From: Oscillibacter sp.
GTDB lineage: Bacteria; Bacillota; Clostridia; Oscillospirales; Oscillospiraceae
NCBI GenBank assembly: GCA_017447005.1
Contig: JAFSOM010000475.1
Span: 1-7,118 of the forward strand
Direction: 5' to 3'
DNA: 7,118 nucleotides
This document shows positions 1 to 5,403 of the stretch, piece by piece. Each line of letters opens with the position of its first letter. The first letter of the stretch is position 1. Both the position numbers and the translations under genes were made by a program. The notes beneath the pieces were generated by a model, which was not told where the DNA came from, did no database searches, and saw only the letters and a list, made by a program, of their open reading frames with translations.

Positions 1-1
1 C

Positions 2-1081
2 GTTTTGGCGCTGACGATGGCGCTGTCCCTTGCCGCTTGCGGCGGCGGAGGACAGACCGCCCCCGCGAACAATGACGCCGACGCCGCCCCCGCCGGGGAA
101 ACCGACGCCGCCCCCGCCGGGGAAACCGACGCCGCCCCTGCCGGGGAAACTGCCGACGCCGAAACCAACGCTGACGCCGCCCCCGCCGAAGAGAACTACC
201 ACATTTCTGTAGTTCTCAAAACGAACTCTTCCGAGCACTGGGCCTACGTGCAGGCCGGAGCGGAAGCCTATCAGAAAGACCATCCCAACGTGCAGGTAGA
301 TGTCAAGGGGCCGCCGTCCGAGACTTCCTACGACGAGCAGCAGAACATGATTGAAACCGACCGCAACAACTCCTCTTACGACGCTTACATTATCGCGCCG
401 TTGCAGAACGACATGGTCGCCAATATGATTGCCGGTATGGATAAGCCGGTTATCGCGTTGGATACGAACATCATCGCGCCGGAAATCGTGTCGTTCGTGG
501 GCACGGGCAACGAGGCCGCCGCGAAAATGGGCGCCGAAGCCGCCGTCGCTATGGCGAAGAGCCGCGGCTGGGAAACCATTGAGTGCATTGAAATCGCGGG
601 CGTTCAGGGCGACGCCACCAATACGGCCCGTATGGACGGCTACCGGGCGGGCGTGAACGAATCCGGCGGAACGTTCCTTGACAACGAAGTGCAGTACGCC
701 AACGCCGTCGCCGACCAAGCCGTGACCTGCATGGAAGCCATTATTCAGAACCACCCCGAAGGCGTGGCGATTATCTGCGCCAACAATGACGATATGGCCG
801 TAGCCGCCGCCCGTACCTGCGAGGGCAACGAAGCCTACGCCAATACGGTATTCCTCGGCTTTGACGGCGCCCAAAACGCCTGCGTCGCCATTCTCGACGG
901 ACAGCTTACCATGTCCATTTGCCAGCACCCCTATCAGATGGGCTATTTAGCGGTGGAATCCGCGGTCAAGGCCATTCAGGGCGAGGAACTCCCCGAATTT
1001 CAGGATACCGGTACCAACGTCATCGACCCCGATACCGCCCAAGACCGTCTGGACGAGTTGAAGGGCTACGGCGTGTGGTAA
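2..1081 (+). CDS. Sugar ABC transporter substrate-binding lipoprotein (CUT2 / RbsB-like), 5' end cut by window
   Basis: A membrane-tethered binding protein that should capture a sugar outside the cell and deliver it to the permease encoded downstream. The frame is open to the left edge. The visible start is the hydrophobic end of a lipoprotein signal peptide with lipobox L-A-A-C (Cys codon 38-40), so the true start is very probably upstream; the TTG at 5 and ATG at 17 are unlikely starts. After the Cys come a Gly run and a low-complexity Asp/Ala/Pro/Glu/Thr linker of about 50 residues containing three 8-residue repeats. The type I periplasmic-binding fold begins near base 200. Residues that align by eye with ribose-binding ligand contacts in RbsB are kept: Arg in TARMDGYRAG, Asn in CANNDDMA, Asp in GFDG and Gln in SICQ. 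The Arg that follows Asp89 in RbsB appears to be Thr here (LDTN), so the ligand may not be ribose. The protein closely resembles the next gene's product. Family is confident, ligand unknown. Confidence 0.9.
   Translation, partial: VLALTMALSLAACGGGGQTAPANNDADAAPAGETDAAPAGETDAAPAGETADAETNADAAPAEENYHISVVLKTNSSEHWAYVQAGAEAYQKDHPNVQVDVKGPPSETSYDEQQNMIETDRNNSSYDAYIIAPLQNDMVANMIAGMDKPVIALDTNIIAPEIVSFVGTGNEAAAKMGAEAAVAMAKSRGWETIECIEIAGVQGDATNTARMDGYRAGVNESGGTFLDNEVQYANAVADQAVTCMEAIIQNHPEGVAIICANNDDMAVAAARTCEGNEAYANTVFLGFDGAQNACVAILDGQLTMSICQHPYQMGYLAVESAVKAIQGEELPEFQDTGTNVIDPDTAQDRLDELKGYGVW
80..151 (+). repeat. Three tandem copies of a 24-bp coding repeat (minisatellite) in the lipoprotein linker
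   Basis: Copies lie at 80-103, 104-127 and 128-151. The first two are identical, and the third differs by a C-to-T change at 139 and at its last base (151). Each encodes DAAPAGET in frame, so gain or loss of a unit changes linker length without shifting the frame. A shortened copy (DAAPAEE) follows from 173. The repeat sits between the lipid-anchored Cys and the binding domain, where it would act as a flexible spacer. The equivalent linker of the downstream paralogue lacks it. Confidence 0.95.
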
Positions 1082-1120
1082 TACGCTCTAAGCAAGCCGG
1101 AATTGCGCGTCTGACGTAAA

Positions 1121-1176
1121 TTAGGAACTGCGACGTAAAGCGTCTCTATTAGGAACTGCGACGTAAAGCGTCTCTA
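1121..1176 (+). repeat. Perfect 28-bp tandem direct repeat, two copies
   Basis: Copies at 1121-1148 and 1149-1176 are identical. Each starts TTAGGAACTG and ends CGTCTCTA. A short inverted pair, GACG-TAAAG-CGTC, lies inside each unit. The preceding stretch, about 1083-1120, shares the blocks CTCTA, GGAA-TGC and GACGTAAA in the same order and may be a degenerate third copy. The repeat lies in the 3' untranslated region of the upstream gene. It could be a fragment of a genome-wide interspersed element or a local duplication; the window alone cannot tell. Confidence 0.93.
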
Positions 1177-1201
1177 CAGGGATTGCCTGATAGCGGCATA
1201 G

Positions 1202-1244
1202 GACGAAATCAGGCTCCCCCTTTATCCGGGAGCTTGGTTTCGTC
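1202..1244 (+). terminator. Long hairpin at the end of the upstream transcript, possible terminator or 3'-end stabiliser
   Basis: Arms 1202-1218 and 1228-1244 form a 17-bp stem with no mismatch if two G-U pairs are allowed, closing on a 9-base loop. No T-run follows immediately (next bases ATTCTG), so it is not a textbook intrinsic terminator; a T-rich stretch only appears from about 1265. It lies upstream of the promoter at 1277-1305 and so belongs to the 3' untranslated region of the first binding-protein gene. It may protect the RNA end, terminate weakly, or be a remnant of a small palindromic element. Confidence 0.55.
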
Positions 1245-1276
1245 ATTCTGACGAATTTCCGGCCTTTATTTTGTAA

Positions 1277-1305
1277 TTGAATTTTCGCCTCCTTTGCTCT
1301 ATAAT
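1277..1305 (+). promoter_or_regulatory. Sigma-70/SigA-type promoter for the second binding-protein gene
   Basis: The -35 box TTGAAT (1277-1282) and a perfect -10 box TATAAT (1300-1305) are separated by 17 bp, the optimal spacing. Transcription should begin near 1311-1313, leaving a leader of about 68 bases before the ATG at 1380. This would let the second binding protein, and by read-through the ATPase and permease, be transcribed independently of the first binding protein. Confidence 0.82.
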
Positions 1306-1364
1306 ACAAGATACTTTCCTCAATTTGTCCATATTTTGTACAGATTGAGAGGAAGATAACAGGC

Positions 1365-1371
1365 AAAGGAG
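1365..1371 (+). promoter_or_regulatory. Ribosome binding site AAAGGAG of the second binding-protein gene
   Basis: AAAGGAG with an 8-base gap to the ATG at 1380. It fixes the start, which is immediately followed by a complete lipoprotein signal peptide. Confidence 0.88.
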
Positions 1372-1379
1372 ATTAGGCT

Positions 1380-2405
1380 ATGAAAAGAAAGTTTCCCCTT
1401 ATTGCGCTGGCTCTGACGTTCGCGCTTTTGCTGGCGTCTTGCGGAGGCGGTCAGACCGGAGGCCAAACCGAGCAAACGCCGGACGGCGCCGACAACGCGG
1501 AGCAGACTTCCGGAGAGCCGGAATATAACATTTCCGTGATTCTGAAAACCACCTCGTCGGAATACTGGGGCTACGTGGTCGCCGGAGCGGAGGCCTACGG
1601 TAAGGAACATCCCAATGTTCACGTCAACGTCAAGGGCGCGACTTCCGAGACCGCCTATGACGAACAGCAGAATATGATTGAGACCGATATGCTCAACAAT
1701 TCCATTGACGGCTACGTCATCGCCCCCCTTCAGGCGGATATGGTGGTGAATATGATTTCCGGTCAGACAAAGCCCATCGTGGCGGTAGACACGGACATCG
1801 ACGCGCCGGAAGTGCTGTCCTTTATCGGCACGGGCAACGAGGCCGCCGGAGCGCTGGGCGGCGAGGCCGCTATGAATCTTGCCAAAGAGCGCGGCTGGAC
1901 CGACCTTTACTGCATTGAAATCGCGGGCGTTCAGGGCGACTCCACGAACGAAGCGCGTATGGCGGGCTACAAGGCGGGCGTGGAAGCCGCCGGAGGCGTA
2001 TTCCTGATTGACGAGACGCAGTACGCCAACGCCGTAGCGGATAACGCCGTGACTTGTATGGAAGCGATTATCCAGAACCATCCGGAGGGAATCGCTGTCA
2101 TTTGCGCCAACAATGACGATATGGCAATGGCGGCGGCGCGGGCCGCGTCCGGAAACTCCGCTTACGCCAATACGGTATTCCTTGGCTTTGACGGCATCCA
2201 GTCCGCGTGCAACTCTATCCTTGCCGGAGAGGAGACCATGTCCGTCTGTCAGGAAGGCTACAACATGGGCTACAGCTCCGTTGACGCGGTCGTCCGCGCC
2301 CTGCAAGGCGAGCAGTTGGAAGACTTTATTGACGCCGGCGCGAGCATTGTCGACCCCTCCAACGCTCAGGAGCGTTTGGAGCAGTTGCAAGGCTATCTTG
2401 CCTGA
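1380..2405 (+). CDS. Sugar ABC transporter substrate-binding lipoprotein (CUT2 / RbsB-like), complete paralogue
   Basis: A complete 341-residue extracytoplasmic sugar-binding lipoprotein. It has a charged start (MKRK), a hydrophobic stretch at residues 7-19 and lipobox L-A-S-C with Cys21. A Gly/Gln/Thr/Glu-rich linker follows to about residue 48, then a type I periplasmic-binding domain (peripl_BP_4 type) from about residue 50 to the end. By eye it matches the upstream binding protein at roughly two thirds or more of positions throughout this domain, with shared stretches such as DEQQNMIETD, CIEIAGVQGD and AVTCMEAIIQNHPEG. The two genes are therefore tandem duplicates. Putative ligand residues (Arg in EARMAGYKAG, Asn in CANNDDMA, Asp in GFDG, Gln in SVCQ) are kept, and the Asp-Thr pair (VDTD) again replaces the RbsB Asp-Arg. 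The signal peptide and linker are unrelated in detail to the upstream copy's. It is transcribed from its own promoter and followed by a terminator-like hairpin, which suggests high expression relative to the ATPase and permease. The substrate cannot be named. Confidence 0.95.
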   Translation: MKRKFPLIALALTFALLLASCGGGQTGGQTEQTPDGADNAEQTSGEPEYNISVILKTTSSEYWGYVVAGAEAYGKEHPNVHVNVKGATSETAYDEQQNMIETDMLNNSIDGYVIAPLQADMVVNMISGQTKPIVAVDTDIDAPEVLSFIGTGNEAAGALGGEAAMNLAKERGWTDLYCIEIAGVQGDSTNEARMAGYKAGVEAAGGVFLIDETQYANAVADNAVTCMEAIIQNHPEGIAVICANNDDMAMAAARAASGNSAYANTVFLGFDGIQSACNSILAGEETMSVCQEGYNMGYSSVDAVVRALQGEQLEDFIDAGASIVDPSNAQERLEQLQGYLA

Positions 2406-2428
2406 TTTTGTCGGTTGTGAAACACAGT

Positions 2429-2469
2429 CCCCGCGCTTGATGGTCTGTAATTAGGCGCGGGGCGTTTTT
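2429..2469 (+). terminator. Intrinsic terminator or attenuator between binding protein and ATPase genes
   Basis: CCCCGCGC (2429-2436) pairs perfectly with GCGCGGGG (2455-2462) around an 18-base loop, followed by CG and five T residues (2465-2469). It lies 24 bases after the binding-protein stop and 25 bases before the ATPase start. No promoter is visible between them, so the ATPase and permease probably depend on read-through. Partial termination here would give more binding protein than transporter, a common arrangement in ABC importer operons. Confidence 0.8.
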
Positions 2470-2479
2470 GGGAAGGCAG

Positions 2480-2485
2480 AGGTGA
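2480..2485 (+). promoter_or_regulatory. Ribosome binding site deciding a GTG start for the ATPase
   Basis: AGGTGA, within AGAGGTGAGAG, lies 8 bases before the GTG at 2494. No ATG lies between this site and the first conserved ABC sequence, which supports the GTG start. Confidence 0.8.
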
Positions 2486-2493
2486 GAGATTAA

Positions 2494-3996
2494 GTGTCAG
2501 AATTTGTAGTGGAACTGAAAAACTGCACGAAACGCTTTCCGGGCGTTGTCGCGCTGAATCACATGCAGTTAGCCGTGAAGCCGGGAGAAATTCTGGGGCT
2601 GATTGGCGAAAACGGCGCGGGAAAATCCACACTAATTAAAGTCCTGACGGGCGTCCATATGGCCGACGAGGGCGAAATTTACGTGGAAGGGGAAAAGAAG
2701 ACATTCCATAACCCGAACGAATCCGCCGCCGCCGGTATCGCCTGCGTGTATCAGGAACTGAACATCGAAAAGCTCCTGAGCGTCACGGATAATATCTTTA
2801 TTAACAAGTGGCTCAAAAAGGGCTTTCTGCTGGACTACGATACCATGCACCAGAAGGCGAAAGAAGTCATGGCCTCTCTCGGACAGGACATCGACCCCCG
2901 GAAAGCCGCCGGAACATTCGGCATGGGCGTACAGCAGATGATTGAAATCGCCACGGCGGTTTTAATCGACGCCAAAATGATTATCATGGACGAGCCGACT
3001 TCCTCTCTGGGCGAAAAGGAAGTCGAACAGCTCATGAAAACCTGCCGGGACTTGAAAGCGCGTGGAATCGGCATTGTATTCGTTTCACACAAGCTGGAAG
3101 AGCTTTTCGAGCTTTGCGACCGCGTGACGGTTATCCGCGACGGGGAGTACATCGACACCAAGCCTATCGGGGAGTGGACGAACGATTCCCTGATAACCGC
3201 TATGGTAGGCCGTTCCGTCACGAACCAGTTCCCGAAAGAATTTGGCAAGCGCGGCGAATGCTTCCTGAAAGCGGAGGATTTGTGCATTGGCGGCGTGCTT
3301 GACCACGTGAGTTTTGAGGCCTACGGCGGAGAAATTCTGGGCTTTTCGGGACTTGTCGGCGCGGGACGCACGGAGACGGTACGGGCTATTTTCGGCGCCG
3401 ACCCGCTCGACAGCGGCAAAATCTATATCAAGGGACAGGAGCGCACGATTAAAAGCCCCAAAGCGGCGGTACAGGCGGGAATCGCCCTGCTGACGGAAGA
3501 CCGCAAAGGTCAGGGGCTGGTACTGGCGCAGTCCATCCGTACAAACCTGATTATGTCGAGTTTCGCCTTCCACAGCAACGGCGCGTTTCTGGACGAAAAG
3601 AAAATCGAGGAAACCGGACAGGGTCATATTGAGGCCCTGCGGATTAAGACGCCGTCCATAGATGAAATTGTCGGACAGCTTTCCGGCGGCAATCAGCAGA
3701 AAGTCGTTATCGGAAAGTGGATTAACTCCGACGCGGACATCTATATTTTCGACGAACCCACACGCGGCATTGACGTGGGCGCGAAGGTGGAAGTTTACAA
3801 CGTCATGAACGACCTTGTGAAAAAGGGAAAATGCGTGATTATGATTTCCTCGGAAATGCCGGAAATTCTGGGCATGAGCGACCGCGTCGTCGTCATGCGC
3901 GGCGGGCGCGTCATGGCGACCGTAGACCGGAACAGCAGTCACTTTAACCAAGAGGACATCATGAAAGCGGCGTGGGGAGGTAGTTTAGATGAGTAA
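2494..3996 (+). CDS. Sugar ABC transporter ATP-binding protein with two nucleotide-binding domains (RbsA/MglA type)
   Basis: A cytoplasmic ATPase that powers sugar import through the permease encoded next. At 500 residues it has the usual length for this CUT2 subfamily, which fuses two nucleotide-binding domains. First domain: Walker A GENGAGKST (38-46), Q-loop Gln87, a degenerate signature GMGVQQM (143-149), Walker B with DEP (166-168) and H-loop His199. Second domain: a degenerate Walker A GLVGAGRTE (286-294, Arg replacing Lys), a TEDRK segment (334-338), a canonical signature LSGGNQQ (396-402), Walker B DEPTRG (420-425) and Ser-Glu (453-454) where the H-loop His would be. This pattern, one catalytically complete site and one degenerate site, is normal for RbsA, MglA and XylG relatives and is not damage. 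The start is GTG with a good ribosome binding site. The stop at 3994-3996 overlaps the permease start, indicating translational coupling. Function is confident; the transported sugar is not determined. Confidence 0.97.
   Translation: MSEFVVELKNCTKRFPGVVALNHMQLAVKPGEILGLIGENGAGKSTLIKVLTGVHMADEGEIYVEGEKKTFHNPNESAAAGIACVYQELNIEKLLSVTDNIFINKWLKKGFLLDYDTMHQKAKEVMASLGQDIDPRKAAGTFGMGVQQMIEIATAVLIDAKMIIMDEPTSSLGEKEVEQLMKTCRDLKARGIGIVFVSHKLEELFELCDRVTVIRDGEYIDTKPIGEWTNDSLITAMVGRSVTNQFPKEFGKRGECFLKAEDLCIGGVLDHVSFEAYGGEILGFSGLVGAGRTETVRAIFGADPLDSGKIYIKGQERTIKSPKAAVQAGIALLTEDRKGQGLVLAQSIRTNLIMSSFAFHSNGAFLDEKKIEETGQGHIEALRIKTPSIDEIVGQLSGGNQQKVVIGKWINSDADIYIFDEPTRGIDVGAKVEVYNVMNDLVKKGKCVIMISSEMPEILGMSDRVVVMRGGRVMATVDRNSSHFNQEDIMKAAWGGSLDE
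3974..3980 (+). promoter_or_regulatory. Ribosome binding site of the permease gene, inside the ATPase coding end
   Basis: GGGGAGG lies 8 bases before the ATG at 3989, within the last codons of the ATPase gene. With the 8-base overlap of the two genes this supports coupled translation. Confidence 0.82.
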
Positions 3997-4978
3997 GAAG
4001 AACAGCGGCGGTTTCCAACTGGGAACTATCGCGGCGCTGGCGATTATGTGCGTGTTTCTGGCGATTGCCAACCATAATTTCTACAGCGTCAGCAACCTTA
4101 TGGGCATTCTGAAGCAGACCGCCTTCAACGCGTTTCTGGCTACCGGTATGCTCATGTGCCTGCTCACCGCCGGAATCGACCTTTCCGTCGGCGCGAACGC
4201 CGTATTCTGCGCCTGTCTGATGGGCTGTCTGAAAGAGGCGGGCGTCACGAGCGGGCTTGTCCTGATGATTATCGGCATTCTGGCGGGCGCCTGCGTGGGC
4301 TTCGTCAACGGCACGTTGTTGACCCGCCTGCACCTGCCCCACCCGTTTGTGTCCACGCTGGGCATGAAAAACGTCCTCTGGGGTCTTGCGCTGGTCGTCA
4401 CGAACAGCAAGATGATTAACAATTTCCCCTCGTCGGTGGAATTTCTGGGAAAGGCCACGATTTTCAAGGGATTCGGCGGCGGATTCCCCGTCAGCTTTAT
4501 TGTCGTGCTGGTTCTTTACGTCTGCATGGGCGTATTCCTCAGCCGTACCGCGCTGGGACGCTCTATCTACTGCGCGGGCGGAAACATTGAGGCTACGCGG
4601 CTTTCCGGTATCAACACCGCCAATGTCCTGACGTTCTGCTACACGCTCTCCGGCGTCATGGCCGCGTTAGGCGGCATTGTCTCCGTGGGCCGTTCCGGAA
4701 TCTGCAACGGCGCGAACGCCATGCAGCCGTATGATACGGACGCAATCGCGGCTTGTATCATTGGCGGCGCGTCGTTCAACGGCGGCAAGGGCACGATGTT
4801 CGGCACCATGCTCGGCTGTTTGATTATCGCCGTCCTGCGCAACGGCTTCACGCTGTTGTCGATTTCCGGCGCCGTACAGAATATGGTTCTTGGTCTGGTC
4901 ATCATTCTGGCGGTTCTCATGGACGTTCTCCGCGAGCAGATGGAGGCGAAACGCCGCCGTCTTGCCGCCGCGAAGTAA
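3989..4978 (+). CDS. Sugar ABC transporter permease (RbsC-like, BPD_transp_2 family)
   Basis: The membrane channel of the importer, 329 residues, close to the usual length for RbsC-type permeases, which act as a homodimer. Hydrophobic segments visible at about 11-27, 45-62, 67-81, 89-108, 117-136, 166-184, 211-234, 269-287 and 298-314 agree with a many-helix inner protein. Family motifs are GIDLSVG (62-68), the cytoplasmic ATPase-contact loop GGNIEATRLSGI (197-208) and GGASFNGGKGT (259-269). The C-terminus is short and basic (KRRR), fitting a cytoplasmic end. The ATG overlaps the last 8 bases of the ATPase gene in another frame. Only one permease gene follows and a strong terminator comes next, so the transporter operon ends here. 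Family assignment is secure; substrate is unknown. Confidence 0.96.
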   Translation: MSKKNSGGFQLGTIAALAIMCVFLAIANHNFYSVSNLMGILKQTAFNAFLATGMLMCLLTAGIDLSVGANAVFCACLMGCLKEAGVTSGLVLMIIGILAGACVGFVNGTLLTRLHLPHPFVSTLGMKNVLWGLALVVTNSKMINNFPSSVEFLGKATIFKGFGGGFPVSFIVVLVLYVCMGVFLSRTALGRSIYCAGGNIEATRLSGINTANVLTFCYTLSGVMAALGGIVSVGRSGICNGANAMQPYDTDAIAACIIGGASFNGGKGTMFGTMLGCLIIAVLRNGFTLLSISGAVQNMVLGLVIILAVLMDVLREQMEAKRRRLAAAK

Positions 4979-4999
4979 GCCGCCATTTTATCCGACGCT

Positions 5000-5043
5000 A
5001 CGGAGCGACCGTTCGGCGTAAAACCAAACGGTCGCTCCGTTTT
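5000..5043 (+). terminator. Intrinsic terminator of the sugar transporter operon
   Basis: A perfect 14-bp stem (5000-5013 with 5027-5040) closes on a 13-base loop and runs into TTTT (5040-5043). It begins 21 bases after the permease stop. On the opposite strand no T-run follows the stem, so it is mainly a rightward terminator. Confidence 0.9.
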
Positions 5044-5180
5044 CCGGCGCCATTTCCGCCGAAAGCGTAAAGGTCTTTGACAAGTTGCAAATTTTCGGGC
5101 CTGTGACGCTTCTCAAGCGCGTCAAGGTTGAGGAAGGCATTCATTATAGAAGGCGCGATAGAGCGCCATATCACCGCACA

Positions 5181-5214
5181 AACGCCGGAGACTTGACGCC
5201 AAGTCCCCGGCGTT
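5181..5214 (-). terminator. Hairpin downstream of GH3 gene, possible leftward terminator
   Basis: Arms 5181-5195 and 5200-5214 form a 15-bp stem on a 4-base loop. Read as minus-strand RNA every position pairs (one G-U); read as plus-strand RNA there is one A-C mismatch, so the minus orientation is favoured. Only three T residues follow on the minus strand, so termination would be weak. It lies about 190 bases past the GH3 stop. Confidence 0.5.
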
Positions 5215-5342
5215 CGCCTTGTTCATAATTGCGAACTATCTTTGAACAGATTGAAAAACTCTTAAAAATTTGTTTCAGGCGTTAGCGCAAAACGGAGCAA
5301 GGCAACGTAAGGCGCGGAATATGTCGGCGATGAACGCTTTAA

Positions 5343-5384
5343 GGGCGGAGGGCGCGTTTCGCAGCCTTCCGCCCCTCTTTTCTT
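5343..5384 (+). terminator. Strong rightward terminator next to the GH3 3' end
   Basis: Arms 5343-5353 and 5364-5374 pair over 11 bp with a single G-U pair, the loop can itself form three extra pairs, and the stem is followed by CTCTTTTCTT (5375-5384). In the minus direction the stem has an A-C mismatch and is followed by TTAAAGC, so it is less suited to the GH3 transcript. It may stop read-through from the transporter operon or end an unrecognised plus-strand transcript. It starts about 20 bases from the GH3 stop. Confidence 0.75.
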
Positions 5385-5403
5385 CCGGCGGCGCTATGTC
5401 GCC

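Larger units (their letters stand above)
1082..1379 (+). other. Intergenic region between the two binding-protein genes: repeats, hairpin and promoter
   Basis: About 300 bp with no convincing coding frame. In order it holds a possible decayed repeat copy (about 1083-1120), a perfect 28-bp tandem duplication (1121-1176), a long hairpin (1202-1244), a 17-bp palindrome overlapping the hairpin's right arm (1239-1255), a sigma-70 type promoter (1277-1305) and a leader of about 68 bases with a ribosome binding site. Base composition becomes AT-rich from about 1255 to 1380, as expected for a promoter region in otherwise GC-rich DNA. Confidence 0.8.
4979..5403 (+). other. Intergenic region between convergent permease and GH3 genes, rich in hairpins
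   Basis: About 425 bp with no gene I can support. It contains the permease terminator (5000-5043), small hairpins at 5104-5124 and 5152-5167, a 15-bp hairpin (5181-5214), a 16-bp imperfect palindrome (5221-5236), an AT-rich patch (about 5220-5280) and a rightward terminator (5343-5384). A TTGACA box at 5077-5082 lacks a usable -10 at 16-18 bp. Reading frames crossing this region have no credible ribosome binding site or recognisable protein. Confidence 0.7.

Noticed and set aside
1121..1176. CRISPR array
   Set aside because: The two 28-bp units are directly adjacent with no spacer between them and no cas genes are present, so this is a simple tandem duplication.
1121..1366. Minus-strand open frame over the promoter region of the second binding-protein gene
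   Set aside because: It covers the tandem repeats, hairpin and a near-perfect promoter, and its sequence shows no protein-like features.
1320..2390. Long minus-strand open frame antisense to the second binding-protein gene
   Set aside because: It lies almost wholly opposite a well-supported lipoprotein gene, has a His/Arg/Gly/Val-rich composition typical of the reverse complement of GC-rich coding DNA, and resembles no family I know.
3085..3951. Long minus-strand open frame antisense to the ATPase gene
   Set aside because: It is a shadow of the ATPase reading frame, which carries every expected ABC motif; the antisense product has no recognisable domain.
2494..3996. Damaged second ATP-binding domain (Walker A Lys replaced by Arg, H-loop His missing)
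   Set aside because: These substitutions are typical of the RbsA/MglA family and do not indicate decay.
5077..5105. Promoter starting at TTGACA (5077-5082)
   Set aside because: The -35 box is perfect but no sequence resembling TATAAT lies 16-18 bp downstream.
5143..5148. Minus-strand TATAAT as a promoter
   Set aside because: The hexamer is perfect on the minus strand but there is no -35 box at the right distance, no extended -10, and nothing to transcribe except DNA antisense to the permease.
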